This document shows positions 1 through 13,510 of a stretch of 64,000 bases of DNA, piece after piece (the first letter of the stretch is position 1; each line of letters begins with the position of its first letter). Source of the stretch: Macrocystis pyrifera (Eukaryota > Sar > Phaeophyceae > Laminariales > Laminariaceae); contig JASSKH010000031.1 in NCBI GenBank assembly GCA_031763025.1, positions 2,666,001-2,730,000 on the forward strand, in the 5' to 3' direction. The notes under the pieces are model-generated. The model was not told where the DNA came from, searched no databases, and saw nothing but the letters and a program-made list of their open reading frames with translations. A program made the position numbers and the translations under genes.

Positions 1-2327
1 TCAAGGTACGGGACGCTTCGTACCCCTTGCTAGGTTTGCCTATTGAGCAGGTACGCGTCGGTAATCACGTGCGTCGAATGCTCAGAGACAGAAGAAGAGC
101 AGGTTTACTCATATCGGGCACGATAAGAGACAGAGAGCAAAGCCCGTGCCTCGCCGGAAAACCCCTGGTTTCCCATCTAAGACACGCCTCCCAAGTACTG
201 GAAATAGGACTCCAACACCTGAAACCCTGGGCTATTTCCCGGCCGTTCGGCCTCACTCAAAGCAGTACCGGAACACTAGCCCACTCTATTGGTCCGTATA
301 CTCAGACACATGAGAAATTCGTGGAAATCCCGATTGCACGAGCTAGAACGCGAGTCGACGATGCGACTCCTCAAAGCCCCCTCCCCCATCCCTGAACGCC
401 AAGGCCACAAAGTCGGCGGGGAACGCCAAGAAAAATAGAAGGTAAGGAACGCCTAACCGTATGGAACAGGAATAAATCGTCAATGGGCTCCGAAAATCAC
501 CAACACTACGATATTCGAAACCCCCGTCTGATTGCCTTAGGGTCGGATGACGCAACGTGTAACGTGACGTTACCAATGTTACAAGTCCTAGGCGCCCTAC
601 ACGTAACATCATGTCGTGACGCATGTTGGCCTAAATGCGGAGGGGTTTCTCTGACATTATCTGACGGTGTTCCTGCCAGTAAATATCAGATTTTTCATCA
701 TTTTGTTGCCGTTTTACCACAATAATCAATCCGGCCTCAACATTATGTTGCTGAGTTACGGTGGGGGCCGGAGTCGTTCCGACGTTATCTTGCGACGTTA
801 CCCTCTGGGTCTTCCCGAAATCTAGCATGAGGTACCTGTGATAGTGGTAAAGCGGAGTTGCAGAATATTACGTAATGCAGCCGTGTTATTCAATTTCGCC
901 GAGATCCCGGTGGGGCCCACCTACGAAAATATCCCCCGGGAGGGCAGGATAGCATAATACCCCTGGTAAACCAACGCTCCGTGTTCTTGAAAGCCCGAAT
1001 CAGGGGATATTTAGGGGGGATCACCGCAAAAAAACGCCTTGAAAAAATTCGGAAACCCCGTCGGTATGTTATCAATCTGTAACACCAGTACGTCCCCATC
1101 TATAACGTAATCTGCAAGCTCGCGCGTACGAGCTAACATAGCAGTGGCATATGTTTTATGTTAGTTTGGGGATGTGCGTTATCTGCTGACTTGTGCTGCT
1201 ACGTAAGTTGCACACGAGCTTACACGATAACATAATGCTAGTGTTTTATCGACCATGTACGTCATTCATTTCACGTATGTTTTGGTAGCAAGACTTCCGT
1301 TCACACGCTATCATAACGTCGTTCGATACGGACCGCTGCTGCGGCTGATACGGTGACATAATGTTTACATTCCGTTGGCCACGTATGTTGTCCCTCTAGC
1401 GTGTCCACTGGGAATTTTGCCAACACACTCCTGCAACATGGAGTTATGTAAACGTTCAGTTGGCCGTGTGCGCTACCCGTCGAAAGCGTGTAACGGTAGA
1501 AGGGAAGAACTCCGCTGACACACTAACTCAACGCTACTCGCTACGTGCCGATGTCGCTGACACGGTAACACAATGTTGACGTTTACTTGACCATGTGCGT
1601 TATGCCTTCGTCCTGTGTTACGATAACCACTAGGAATCCTGCTAACACACTACCTAAAATATAGTGCTACTCGCTTTGGGCCGCATACCCTAACACCATA
1701 ACACACACTGCGGTCAGTACGGGATCCAGATAACACTCTAACACGACGTTACGCGATCGCCCGCCAATATCAAGACACACTAACACTGTATAATCGCAAA
1801 TTCTAGAAAGTAGTCAAATTCGTAATGTTACGAAACGTTTTCGCTGATGCCTAACGTTAATGTTATCCGAGGTGTAAAAGAACAGAAAATCCAGACAGCG
1901 AACAGCAAAAAAAGAAAACAAGAAGTGCAAAACGATTGTTTCCAACAACCTAGATGTACCTCCCTGTTTTTCTTCTCCTAGCCATACTCCCTCCAGTCGC
2001 AAGGGCCAAGTCCCCTCCCCTCCATCGCTTCCGAAGAAGCACAGTACGACAATCCGCTGTCCGTAAAAAAAACGACTCGTTCGTACCTCTACCGCCGTCC
2101 ACATGTCCCGACGCCCACGCGTTTTGTTGAAAGAGGGTAATCGCGTCCACCAGAAGCGGTTAATTCGTTCGGCATTCCCCGCCGGTTTTCATCGACGGCG
2201 CCTTCTTTAATCAAATGCGAGAGAACGGTTACCCTATGCGCCATTCCATGTTCCACATATTCCGTACCGGTGTATCCCGTCTTTTGGTTTCCGTACTCCA
2301 TGTGTATCCCATATTTTGTATTCCGTA
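1..2327. other. No recognisable gene; decayed repeat DNA
   Basis: Short open frames on both strands here show no family motif, no consistent splice pattern and no coding-like composition. The stretch from about 1130 to 1640 is a decayed tandem repeat (listed separately). The remainder is anonymous; the upstream promoter of the channel gene may lie in its right part, but no element can be pointed to. Confidence 0.5.
1130..1640. repeat. Diverged tandem repeat, units about 90-130 bp
   Basis: A core resembling 'ACACGGTAACACAATGTT' followed by a 'GACCATGTGCGTTAT'-like block recurs near 1135, 1220, 1345, 1437 and 1555. Copies are strongly diverged and spacing varies, so this is an old minisatellite-like array. 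Confidence 0.5.
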
Positions 2328-2655
2328 CGTTCTTGGTAGGTGGCAGATAAATTTCGCAGATTTCGAGTCTCACCGAGTGCATGCTCGTACGAGGAACTTT
2401 TTTTTTTTGCGTAAAGGTTGATCAGAGGACAGAGACGAGAGCGTGAGCTACTGCTAACAGCATTTGATCAAAACCGACGAGCAGCGGGAATGCTGAACTC
2501 TATGCGATGTAAAAATGAAGACACGTACCGGGGGGGGAGGGGAGAAGGGACGACACTCACCTGTGACCACGGCTTGTCCAGAAGAAGATCGCTGAGGGTA
2601 AAACCTCCTACGACAGGTTAGGCTGAAAACTAAAAGTGACGATGAAAAAAATATA
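2328..2655 (+). mobile_element. SINE-D copy 1 (tRNA-derived SINE)
   Basis: The head 'CTTGGTAGGTGG' resembles a tRNA A box and 'TTTCGAGTCTCACC' a B box. The body shares blocks such as 'GAGCGTGAGCTA', 'CGACGAGCAG' and 'GGGAATGCTGAACTCTATG' with the copies at 9821-10155 (inverted) and 41725-42020. The 3' end is 'TTAGGCTGAAAACTAAAAGT' followed by an A-rich tail. It lies just upstream of the channel gene. Confidence 0.65.
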
Positions 2656-2732
2656 GAGAAATAGCTTCTGGAGCTCCCATCAGTCTTCTACCGCGATCCA
2701 CTTGTCGGCTTCCCCCCCCGCTCGGTGCATCC

Positions 2733-2972
2733 GGAAGCGTTAATGCCTGGTCGGTGAAAACCCGACGTGCTCCGTCCTGGCATGTTTGGGGATGCGAGGG
2801 TCTATTCTCAATCAACTTCGGCCATGCATGATACCGAGTACACCCCCCCCCCCTGTCTTCCTGGTCGGAAAAACACATATACCGTGCTCCGTCCCGGCAT
2901 TGTATGGATAAGAGGGTCCACGGTCATTCGGCTACTTCCATGCATGATGATGTGTACACCCCCCCCCATCCT
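2733..2972 (-). repeat. Rep-C fragments (two partial copies)
   Basis: Two successive partial copies contain 'GGTCGGTGAAAACCCGACG', a 'GCTCCGTCC..GGCAT' block, 'GATGCGAGGGTC' and 'GCCATGCATGAT', each ending in 'GTACACC' plus a C-tract. They have the C-tract at the right, opposite to the long copies at 39003 and 43180. Confidence 0.65.
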
Positions 2973-3024
2973 CTCCCCGCCCTGCAACCTTTAAGGTGGT
3001 GGCGTCGACAAGGAGAAGAGGTCT

Positions 3025-3195
3025 ATGCCCAGGCTTTCGATAGATGCCAAGAACGCGGCCGGGCGAAAGCGGTCAGTGTCGGGCACGGGATCGGACGATA
3101 GCGACGTTTTCGACGAGGGTATGGACGATCTGGACGAGGACCTCGACAAACCGTGGGTCAAGCCTAGCCTAGAGCAAGCGAAGAACGTAAGGAAG
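3025..3195 (+). CDS. Channel exon 1: start and acidic N-terminus
   Basis: The ATG at 3025 opens 57 codons rich in Asp/Glu/Ser (SDDSDVFDEGMDDLDEDLD) and ends VRK before a GTAAGC donor, phase 0. An in-frame TAA lies at 2992-2994. A pyrimidine-rich run ending CTTTAAG at 2995 could be an acceptor, so an upstream 5'UTR exon is possible. Cytosolic in the family topology. Confidence 0.75.
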
Positions 3196-5739
3196 GTAAG
3201 CCTTGAGCCCACTGCTACAGCTAGCGCGCGCCGCGCGCGCGGGGGGGGGGGGGGGGGGGGGCGGATGCATGGGTGTGCTCATTTGTTGTTTGCCTTTCGA
3301 GATGAAGCGCACGCGCGGGGGGGGGGGGGGGATACTCAAGCCATGCGTGGCCGTGTCGTCGTATCACCATAGACCCTCGCATCCCTACAATGCCGGGACA
3401 GAGCCCGTCGGATTTTCATCGACCAGGCAGACATTGCTGTCTGCACCAAGCGCGAAGCGCGGTGAGATGGTCCGTGAGTCACCTGAACGGCGCGCCGCAT
3501 CTTCCCAAGAACCGCTACTGAGACGTAGTTCGTCGCATATGGATGCCAGCGTCGAACGAATTGCGGTGGGGGAGGGTGGTGGCGCGAGTCATGGGCTCAA
3601 ATCTCGAGCACTCGTAGTAGACAGGAACAAAATCCCCCCAAGAGGAGAATCATAAAAAGGAACCCACAATAAACTAATAACTTAATTATTACGGGGGTCC
3701 ATAGTTAACGGGACCAAATTTTGTTAGTAAAAATAGGTGAATATATAGGTTTTTATGTATACCATAGGTCCTATTAACTATGGACCCCCGTAATAGCTCT
3801 AACCAACAACACACGATTTACGCTTTTCTCCATACCCGCATCCGTCCGAAACTCAATACTTCTCTGGAATTACTTCGTGTTTGCGGTTCGACAAAAGTTT
3901 AGTCGATCGCTCCTAAACATCATCTCCTGAAAAAACGTATATATGTATGTATTCTCCCGCGCAATGCTTAAACATTACAGTATCTGACGTCGAGCAAGAA
4001 GAAGCTGAAATCATATGTTAGGTTGACATCCTCACTTATTCTTCTGGCGGAGTGAAAAGGGAGTAGATTTCTAACGATTTCTTGCGGCAGTAGACGTCAA
4101 GGGCCTATTACGGTGGTCCATAGTTAATAGGACCCATGGTACACACAAAAAACTATATTATTACATATTTTTTCTACCAAAATTTGGTCCTATTTACTAT
4201 GGTCCCCCGTGATAGGCTGCACACGTACTTTATTATGTACTGTACGTATATATTTTAGTTATTCTAGGCTAGATTTCTCTAAGTCTGTTTTCTTACGAGA
4301 GGCGTATCGCAAACAAGCCGATATATTCACGTTCGTACCGGGTATGTATATATTACGGAAGGCTATAGTAAATTCGATCTACAGTACACAAAAAAACTAC
4401 ATATACATATTCCCTATCTTCACTAACAATATTTGGTCCTATTTATAATGCTTCCCCGTAGTAGTAGTTTATTGATGACCCGGGCTACCGCACGTACGTG
4501 GGGCGTCATAATTTTGCAGCTCAAAATCATTTTTGTCCCTGTGATGGAGCTCATCGATCACTGCAAGTGAAGAGCTATATCCTACTGGTGTAACGAAAAG
4601 ATTTTGGTGTCCGTTATATACGCTCCTGCCGACGACGCCACATGCGACGATACGAAGCCTTATCGGCTAGGGTATCAGCACTTGATCACTCGCGCGTGTT
4701 CGGCTCATACCAATAGCTGTTTACAGCCTCTCCAGAGCTTCTGAGCGAGAGGGCAGGTACTCCTCCTTCAAGAGAAATAGGACAGAAAATATAGGGGAAA
4801 CGGAGATACTATTAATGTGACATTTGTGTGTCGGGCTTAGGGTCGTTGTTGTTGGAGAGCTCTTTGTTTCCAGGTTTTTCCAGTTTTTTCGTGATTTTTT
4901 TTGGCGTTTTTTGTATCAAAGTACGGAGGCGTTCTGTCACAACTTGCGAATTTCATCAGAGGGAAAAATGTCTGGAAAAGTTTACGTGGCATTCACATAT
5001 TAGGGAACGCCACGCTCACCCCCCCCCGGGAAGCCTGCAAGAAATAACGTTTGCGTGAAACCAAACATGGAACATGAATCTATTACGGGGGGTCATAGTA
5101 AATAGGACCTACGGTACAGACAAAAACCTATATATTTACCGATTTTTACTGACAATATTTGGTCCTATTTACTGTGGTCGCCCGTAATAGTGGATTTTCT
5201 TGTCTTTTCTCCACCCTTCTATCTCCGTACGTTTATCATTTTTTTTTCTACTATGCAGATCCTCATCCGTGTCACACCAGATCCTCTGTTGCCATTATCG
5301 ACATGACGCCGACTTTGCTCGAACGCGGACGAAAAAACGAGAGAATGAAAAAATGCAGCAATAGTACCACGTGAAAACAAAACTTTGCATGATTTCGATT
5401 GTTTTTTTTCTATCTTTATCCGTTCCAAAATCGGTCTGCTCTATAATTGTTTTCAAGCCTCCGCCAGATTGCCCGAGCTCACTCAGGCACCATTTTTATT
5501 CTTATAACATGGTCTGGAACGAAAACATAGCAGATGAATACCAACTAGAAACCTTGAAATTGTGCACAAGCGAACGCCGACTTTGGCATAATACTCTCCC
5601 CAAACCACCAGCATCTTCACACCCATCCACACCTCCCAACAACTGCTGATGTTCTTGAACGCGCATGAAACAAAAAATGTAAAACACTCTTTTTGCGTCG
5701 TCGCCATCATCATCATCATCACCATCCTCATCATCTTCG

Positions 5740-5773
<34 letters not shown>

Positions 5774-5796
5774 TCATCGTCATCATCATCATCATC

Positions 5797-5860
<64 letters not shown>

Positions 5861-5867
5861 CCACCAC

Positions 5868-5905
<38 letters not shown>

Positions 5906-5909
5906 CCAC

Positions 5910-5995
<86 letters not shown>

Positions 5996-8900
5996 CCATC
6001 CTCATCATCATCGTCATCTTCGTCATCATCATCATCATCATCATCTTTACCATCATCATCATCACCATCATCACCATCATCGTCATCATCAGCGCATGAT
6101 CTGGAACGAGGGGATGCGGAGCTACTTCGGCACCACCATCAAGGAGATCGGCTCGATGGGCGTCGGGTTGTATCTCTACTTCTGGGTCGTCAGAATCATG
6201 GCCATCGCCTTCCTCTTGTGCGCCCTCCTCTCCACCCCTTCCATGTTACTCAATAATGAGGTCAGTCAGCGCGAGCGAGCGGTGGAAAGTCCGGGATCGT
6301 TTGCCCCAGGAGGCGGAAGAGGGAGGTGGGGGTGCGGGAGAGGTGTGGGGGGGGGGGGGGGGTGGAGTTGGGTGGAGGGGTGGGATGTAATTATTATCGT
6401 GCATGGCCGTAGTCGTATCTATGACCCTCGCATCCCCACAGCAGTAGAGGGGGGATACTGTGTTGACGATTTAGATCTATAGGAGTCGCGCGGCGCCCGG
6501 CATTCAATGCCGATACATCTCCACGAGGCGGCGCCACTTCGTTTTCGGTTGCCGACACAACGGTTTAATTTGTTTTTTTGTATATTTTAAAACAAAACAA
6601 AACAAAAAATTAATGGTTGTGCGATCCGACGACCGACGTGGACTCTTCTCCTCCCTTCTGTAAAGTGCAGGGGACACCGAACTAGAATACGAGCAATAAG
6701 GACGACAGGGTGGCATTTTAAGGAAAACAATCATTTCGACATCGATAAGAAGTACCTGGTATGCACTCAATCAACTGTACTGAAGTTGGTGCCGCACGCA
6801 CCCCTTAGAGGTCAAAGCAAAAATAAAATTCGAGGCAGTTTTACGGAGGTCTACAGGACCAAATATTGTTCGTAAAAATGGGTAAATATATAGGTTTTTG
6901 TGTATACCGTAGGTCCTATTTACTATGGTCCCTCGTAATGCTTTGTTTTTTTCCGTGCTTTCGAAACAGGGTCAAGTCGCTAATAATCGTGAAGGAAAAA
7001 ATTATTAGAGATCGGGAACCGATATGATAATAATCTGCAGTTTGTTGTTGTAGAGAGAATTAGGCGTTATGGTTCATATTCTTTGACTGGGTACGTATCA
7101 GTAGTACGTAGTCACTTCGACAGCAGCAGCGGGCACTGTTTGGTTGGATCGCGCTTGTGGGAGTACCAAGTGGATACCGCACGGAACGGTGCTAGCAGAC
7201 TGGTAGAACACGCGAACAGACAGGGCCCGTGGCTTGCACCTGGACAGCAGTCGCTCGCTGGGCAAGGAATTCGTGAGTTCTGGATCAGGTATTTCGTAAT
7301 TCTGATTCAACATCGGATGCGGAGCGGAGGTGGAGCGCTTCATACTTGGCACAGGCAGCGAGCGCGGAAGCGTGCGCACCGTGCATCGCACCGACCGGTA
7401 TGCTACTATGTGCAGAGACGGGTAATTATCTAATCGTAAAAAACTGAAATCGTCGCTCGTTTCGTTGTCGCGGTGTCCATCCATCCCAGGGAAACGAGGG
7501 AATGGCGATATCGGAGACCGATGTGGACTCGCTCGGGCTCGTGAGTTTCAGCTACGGCAACCAGGGGGTCAACCCCGACCTTGTCGTCGAAAGCGGGTGC
7601 ATCTCCGGCAACGGTACAGTGGATTGCACGGGGGAGACCGTTCAGGCGCGTATTCTTAATGTACCCAACAATTTTGTTTTTGTTTTTTGCGGGAAAATTC
7701 ATCTTTGCGTTTTGCGGCATGTCATATTTTTATATATATATATCCACGTGCTATTGCGGGCCAATACAATTCTTTGTGCCTCCCGGCGAGTCGGTGTGTC
7801 TTTTTTTGCGGGACAATTCGATGTTTGTGGGGTTATGTTTGTACGTTTTTCGAGATAGCTCGACTATTGAAATATTATTTTTTCTTGGGGGGGGGACAAC
7901 TCGACCGATTGGCCAACGTTACTGTTCCTGCTGGATAATTTTGGCATTGTTTGGCGTGTACAGTGTACAATCCGTTTGTTCTTGCGGGACAATCCGAGTA
8001 TTTGCGCCGCCGCGCCCACTCGTATTTGAGGGGAAACAACAAACCTTTTGATGGGCGTAAGTCCTTCTTTCTATATAAGTATATGTATACGTACGTGCGT
8101 GATAACAAATACGTACAGGCATGACCACAATTCGGCTGTTAGGCGGCGCGTCCAGAGCTGTGTTCGTGGAACACTTCGATAGTTGGCGGCGCATCTACTT
8201 TTTTTTTCCATGTTTTTTTTTTTGTGGACAGTTCGGTTATTTTACGTCGAATTAATTTGTTTCTTCCAGGGCGTTTCGATAGTTTGACGCGCGTCCAGTC
8301 CAGTTTGTTTTTGCGGGAAGATTCGATGGTTCGTACGTAGCACATCCATGACTTTCCGCGCGGTAAAATCATATGGGTAGACTTCATTAAACACTTACAG
8401 CAGTAGCTTCCTTTGTTGAGAAAAAGCTTCGAGTTCATTTGTCGTTTGCCAGGAAAATTCGACCATTTTAGGGCGCGTCCCAAACATTTTCGCGGGGAAA
8501 ACTCGATGCTTCGAAGGGTGCCTCCAATATATTTCTGGGTTGAACAAAGAGTTCGTCAATAAAACATTCAGCTTCCGAGCTCAGAAAAAAAGGCGTATCT
8601 TCTATTTTCTGCCTACCACTACTACTACTACTACTACTCCTACTACCTTACTACTACTACTACTACCGCCACTACTATTACTACTACTATTACTACTCCT
8701 GGCTGGTACGTATGAGCGATTGGGGTTTTTGAGCTGGCACCTTTTTTTTCCGGACGGAAATGATAATATTGTTGTTTGCATCGACCGGCCCATCCGCCGC
8801 CCGAACACAAAAAAACATGAGGGTAATTAAGATATTAACATGAAGAGCAAGGGATCCCTTTGTTTCCGTCAGCCCGAGTGTGGCGTTTGTTGGAAGCGGA

Positions 8901-11900
8901 ATGCCTCCTTGGGTCATCATGCTAACGGACTGCTTGTAAGATCTGGCGCACGATCTTCTGGCACCTACTGAGTACGGCGGCAGGGGGGGGGGCGGGGCTT
9001 GTTTGCCGCTTGCCCTATTACGGGGGCCATAGTAAATAGGACCAAATATTGTCAGTAAAAATAGGGAAATCTATAGGTTTCTGTTACTACCGTAGGTCCT
9101 ACTTACTATGGTCCTCCGTAATAATCCATTTTGACCATTGACCACACACCCCCCTGTCGAGACGGAGCAGGATGGGGGGGGGGGGTATACTCGATAGGAG
9201 ATATGTACTCGATCTCATGCATGGACGTAGTCGTAAGGGGCGGGAGGGGGGAGGGGGGGCGGGGGGTGTACTCGATAGGAGAGATGTACTCGATCTCATG
9301 CATGGCCGTAGTCGTATGGCCATAGACCCTCGCATCCCTACAATGCCGGGACGGAGCATGTCGGGTTTTCACCGACCAGGCAGACATTGCTTGCACCAAG
9401 GGGAGGGGGGGCGGGGGGGGGGGTACTCAGTGTTTGCTTGCCTTAGTCATTTGACCATTGACCACGCATCCCTTTCGAGACGGAGCATGCGGACGGGGGG
9501 GGGGTGAGGAGCTTAGAAATCAGAAGCCACGATGAACCCAAAAAGCCAGGTATCCCCCTGACGTGTATGCACCACTGTGTTTGACTATGATTAATTAGTT
9601 CAGCATGTTGCCCCTGAGTAGAAATGGACCATCTTGGATCCCGCAGATAACAAAATCGCGGCCATGTGCACTGCTCAAAAATCGTTTCCGATGTACTGTA
9701 GCTGACGGTTCGTCTTGATTCGGGCAAGTTGTCTTCTGGCGCAACGGTCTTTTCGCATATCGCAAAGTGATCTTCTTGGAAACAGCATTGCAAGCAATAT
9801 CTTTCGGGATCTTTCGAATCGTTTTTTTTTTTTTTTTAATCACCGCTTTTACTTTCCAGCCTAACCCGTAGGAGGTTTTCCCCTAGCGGTCTTCTTCTGG
9901 ACAAGCCGTGGTCACAGGTAGGTGCCGCCTCCTCTCCCCCCCGGTACGTGCCTTCACTTTTGTATCGCGCATAGGGTTCAACATTCCCACTGCTCGTCGA
10001 TTTTCATCGAATGTAGCTAACTCACGCTCTCGCGCATTCCGCTATTCAATATTTTATGCAGGAAAACGTCCCTGCGAGCATGCACTCGGTGAGACTCGAG
10101 CCCACGAAATTGATCTTGATAAGGCACGCGGGCCACCTACCAAGCCACTGAGGGCGGAATCTTGTGCAAAAAACTCCGTGTAACGGTGTCTCCCTTGTGT
10201 TCGTCTGTACCTCTTGCAGGTGTTTGGAGAATCGCGGGATGCCTTGCAGATCGGGTACGCCCTGGTGGGCACGGAGCTCGTGATCGCTCTCCTCTTCGCC
10301 ATCTTCGTCGTGGTCCTGTCCGAACGACTGGAGGTGAAACTGAATGAGAGGCAGCAGCAGCAACGAGAATATAATAACGCACAACGAACCATCGTTTCAA
10401 ACTTCTCTGTCCGCATCTCTTCAGCAGCAGTACTTACGACTTGCTATGATGAAACTGTTAATATTTGATAGTCCGCACTTGAGTAACTCCTTCGTTTTCT
10501 CCAGAACGCTAACAAAGAGAGAGAGGTGAACGAGCTGCGAGGGGAAAAAAAACCGACAGTCAACTAACCGTATCTTCGCCACCAATCCGCACCTCTCCAC
10601 TTGGAGTACGGAGTGAATTTCAGCGACTTGATCCATCGTGGAAAACATGGTTGGTATCCCCCTCTACCTCCTCGTTGTATCTTCGTCATCTCTTCCGAAA
10701 GGCTAGAGGCGAACGAGCAGCGAGAACACATCAGAAAGAAGGCCCCGCCTTCACCGCCTTTTCCGCATCTCTGTGGCATGTGGTGTCTACGGCTCAGCCC
10801 AACTTCGTAAACATGTTTTGACAGCCCCCCACAAACTCTTCGTTACGTTCGCATTTCGAGAAAAATCCGAGACTTTTCCCCGGCGGTCGGCGTACGTTTC
10901 TACCAGTGTAGCGTTTACCGGGTACGACTTAGCCTGCCTTCGATAAAATAGTTGATAGCCCGCACGAACGTCTTGCTACATCTGCATTCCAGGGAAATTT
11001 CACAGAAAAATTCCAGGTGGTCGGGGGGTCTTATCTCCCGGTAGTGGTTACGACTTGGCTCACGGCTTCGCCGAAATGGTTGAGAGACCACCCCACAGTA
11101 TCTCTTCGGCTTCTCTGGATTCAGAGATATTTATCGAAGTACAATGGCTCAGCCCAGCTCCTACAGAATATAGGGGTGTATTGTCTCGACTAACTCCTCG
11201 TTGCAACTTCGTTCCAATAATTTTTCCGGAGGAATGTCCCGAGAATTTTCCCCGAGAAATTTCCCAAGAAGTTTCCCAGCTGCTCGGGTTTCTTTCCTAC
11301 CAGTAGTGCTTTAACGATTTCGCCCAGTTTATAAAAAATGATTGATGGTCTAAACTGTAACTCTTCACCACGTCTACCTTCATACCGATATTACCTAGGG
11401 TAGTGAACCAGCCGTGCTTGTTACGATATTTGAAACAGCGTAGCCGATATCCGATATGTCGGGCGGCGAAAAAAATATATCAGCACACATATCGGACGGC
11501 GAACCCAATATATCGGCCGACATATCGGACGAAGCGTAAATAAAAAGTGGCGGCCATGTGGATGGCATTTTTCTACGCCCGGCGAAACATAGGTAAAAAT
11601 AATAAAAATACGTCCTGATTTGCCGATTCCGAGTCCGAATTTAATAGATCCCACAAACTGGGCCAATCGGTTCGGTTCCGATCCACAAGCCTAAGATTGT
11701 TCCTACACAAGGGGGTCGGTGGGGGGTTTCAGGGCTACGTAGGGATCAGAGTTAGGAATGGTGTTTAACGGCCAGTAAATGTTTCAACCATTGTACCGAA
11801 GCTGGACCAAAGGTCTCACTGTATGCTATCTCTCCATCTCTCTGCGATCATAGCACTGCTTACATTCCCCGGGGGCGTCATACCCTGCTATCTCTTCTCA

Positions 11901-13472
11901 GCCATGACGCGATCGATGCTTGGCTTATACTCGTAGGGATGATCCCTATTTCGTCTGCCGATACTTCTCATTTAACAACACACTGAACATTGTCTGGCGA
12001 GAAATCTTATCTATGTCTTAGGTATACAAAAAACAAAAAAAAAACAAAAACATGAATAGCATTTTTTCCAGTTGCATTGGCTAGCCTTCTACCCCACCCG
12101 AAAAAAACTGGAAACACACAATACGATTAAGACGAGTAATCCCATTTTTATGTACAAGCGAGAGGACAAAACCTGTTTTTTTAAACGTGAATGGCATTTC
12201 CGTTGACATTGGGTAGTTTTCGAGCTGAAGAGCCCCCCCCCTGCCCGTCCGAAATATTTTTTTCTGAACAAAAACGTGCTTCTGCTACTTCTATCATGCG
12301 GGCCAAACATTGGGGTCAGAGTTAGGGTTAGGGTTCGGGTTGGGTTAGGGTCGGGGTAATAGGAGTTGGGCTAGGTCTACTACGCCCATGCCTTGCTCCC
12401 ACCACTGTCGGGGCGGAAGGGGGGGGGGGGTGCGAGAATCGTGAAAAATCGGCAGCTCCGACTGCAGCAAGTCGCTGCCGAGAGGACTCACCAAACGTTA
12501 GAACCAGTGTGAACATGTCTTGCGCCACCCCTGGGCCGTCGCGATTTGACTGCGGCATGTACATTTATCCGACATACTACGAGCAGCATCCATCCACCCG
12601 CCCGCACGATTGTTTCCGTTCTTTGTTTTCGTTTTTGCTTTTATTTCCCCCTCTAAAAGAGGGCTCAGTTTCCTCAGCAACCTGGGCCACTATTTCCTAG
12701 CTAAATATTTTCTTCGCCGTTTTTTTACAAAACCGATACCTAAATACACATTTCTAAAAGGGTGTTTGGGTGAACGGGCGTTTCTCCCCACAACCCCCCT
12801 CTTGGTAGGCTTGCACTGAATATGATTGACACAGCTCATGTCAACCTTAGGGAATGTCGATGAGACAAAAAAAAAAAATCACCCCTGTTTTCCACCGGCT
12901 AAAACTATTAGGGATCCAGAGTAAATAGGACCTACGGTGCACACTATAACCTATATATTTACCTGTTTTTACTAACAATATCTGGTCCTATTTGCTGTGG
13001 TCCCCCGTAATACAACGATTCCCGGTATCAACAGCGCGTTTCCTCGGCGGGCGCGGGTGCAACGTATTTTCTCAAGAATCTTTCTACAAAAACAAACGCG
13101 CAAGTCTGTAAATAATTTTCTGCAGAAAAATCTGGATAGTGTTTCAAAAACGAAAAGCGGTGGTGTGCCTGTGTACGTATTTCCTTCCCGACACTCCCCT
13201 CGGGAACTTGAAATTGGGCGAACCGCTTCTTGCAGGTAAAAATTCGCGAGATTGACGACGCCAATGTCACTCCCGCTGACTACTCCATCATGGTGCGAGG
13301 CCTTCCCAAGGACGTCACCAAGGAGGAGGCGAGTTTCTTTCTTTCTTTCTTTTTTTTTTTTTGTCGTGAGGCGACAGAGGTATTCATGCTGGGCGGAAAA
13401 TAAAAGAACCACTCAGTATTGATGCTAAAGTCTGAAGGAATCTTAAGTATTGGCCACGATATTTCTGACTGA

Positions 13473-13510
<38 letters not shown>

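Noticed and set aside
5505..5540. Sequence 'ATGGTCTGGAACGA' resembling the start of exon 2
   Set aside because: Similarity is limited to about 14 bases without flanking support; probably coincidence.
5502..6482. Long poly-His (plus) and poly-Met/poly-Asp (minus) open frames
   Set aside because: They are translations of the (CAT)n microsatellite; only 6093-6260 is coding, as exon 2.
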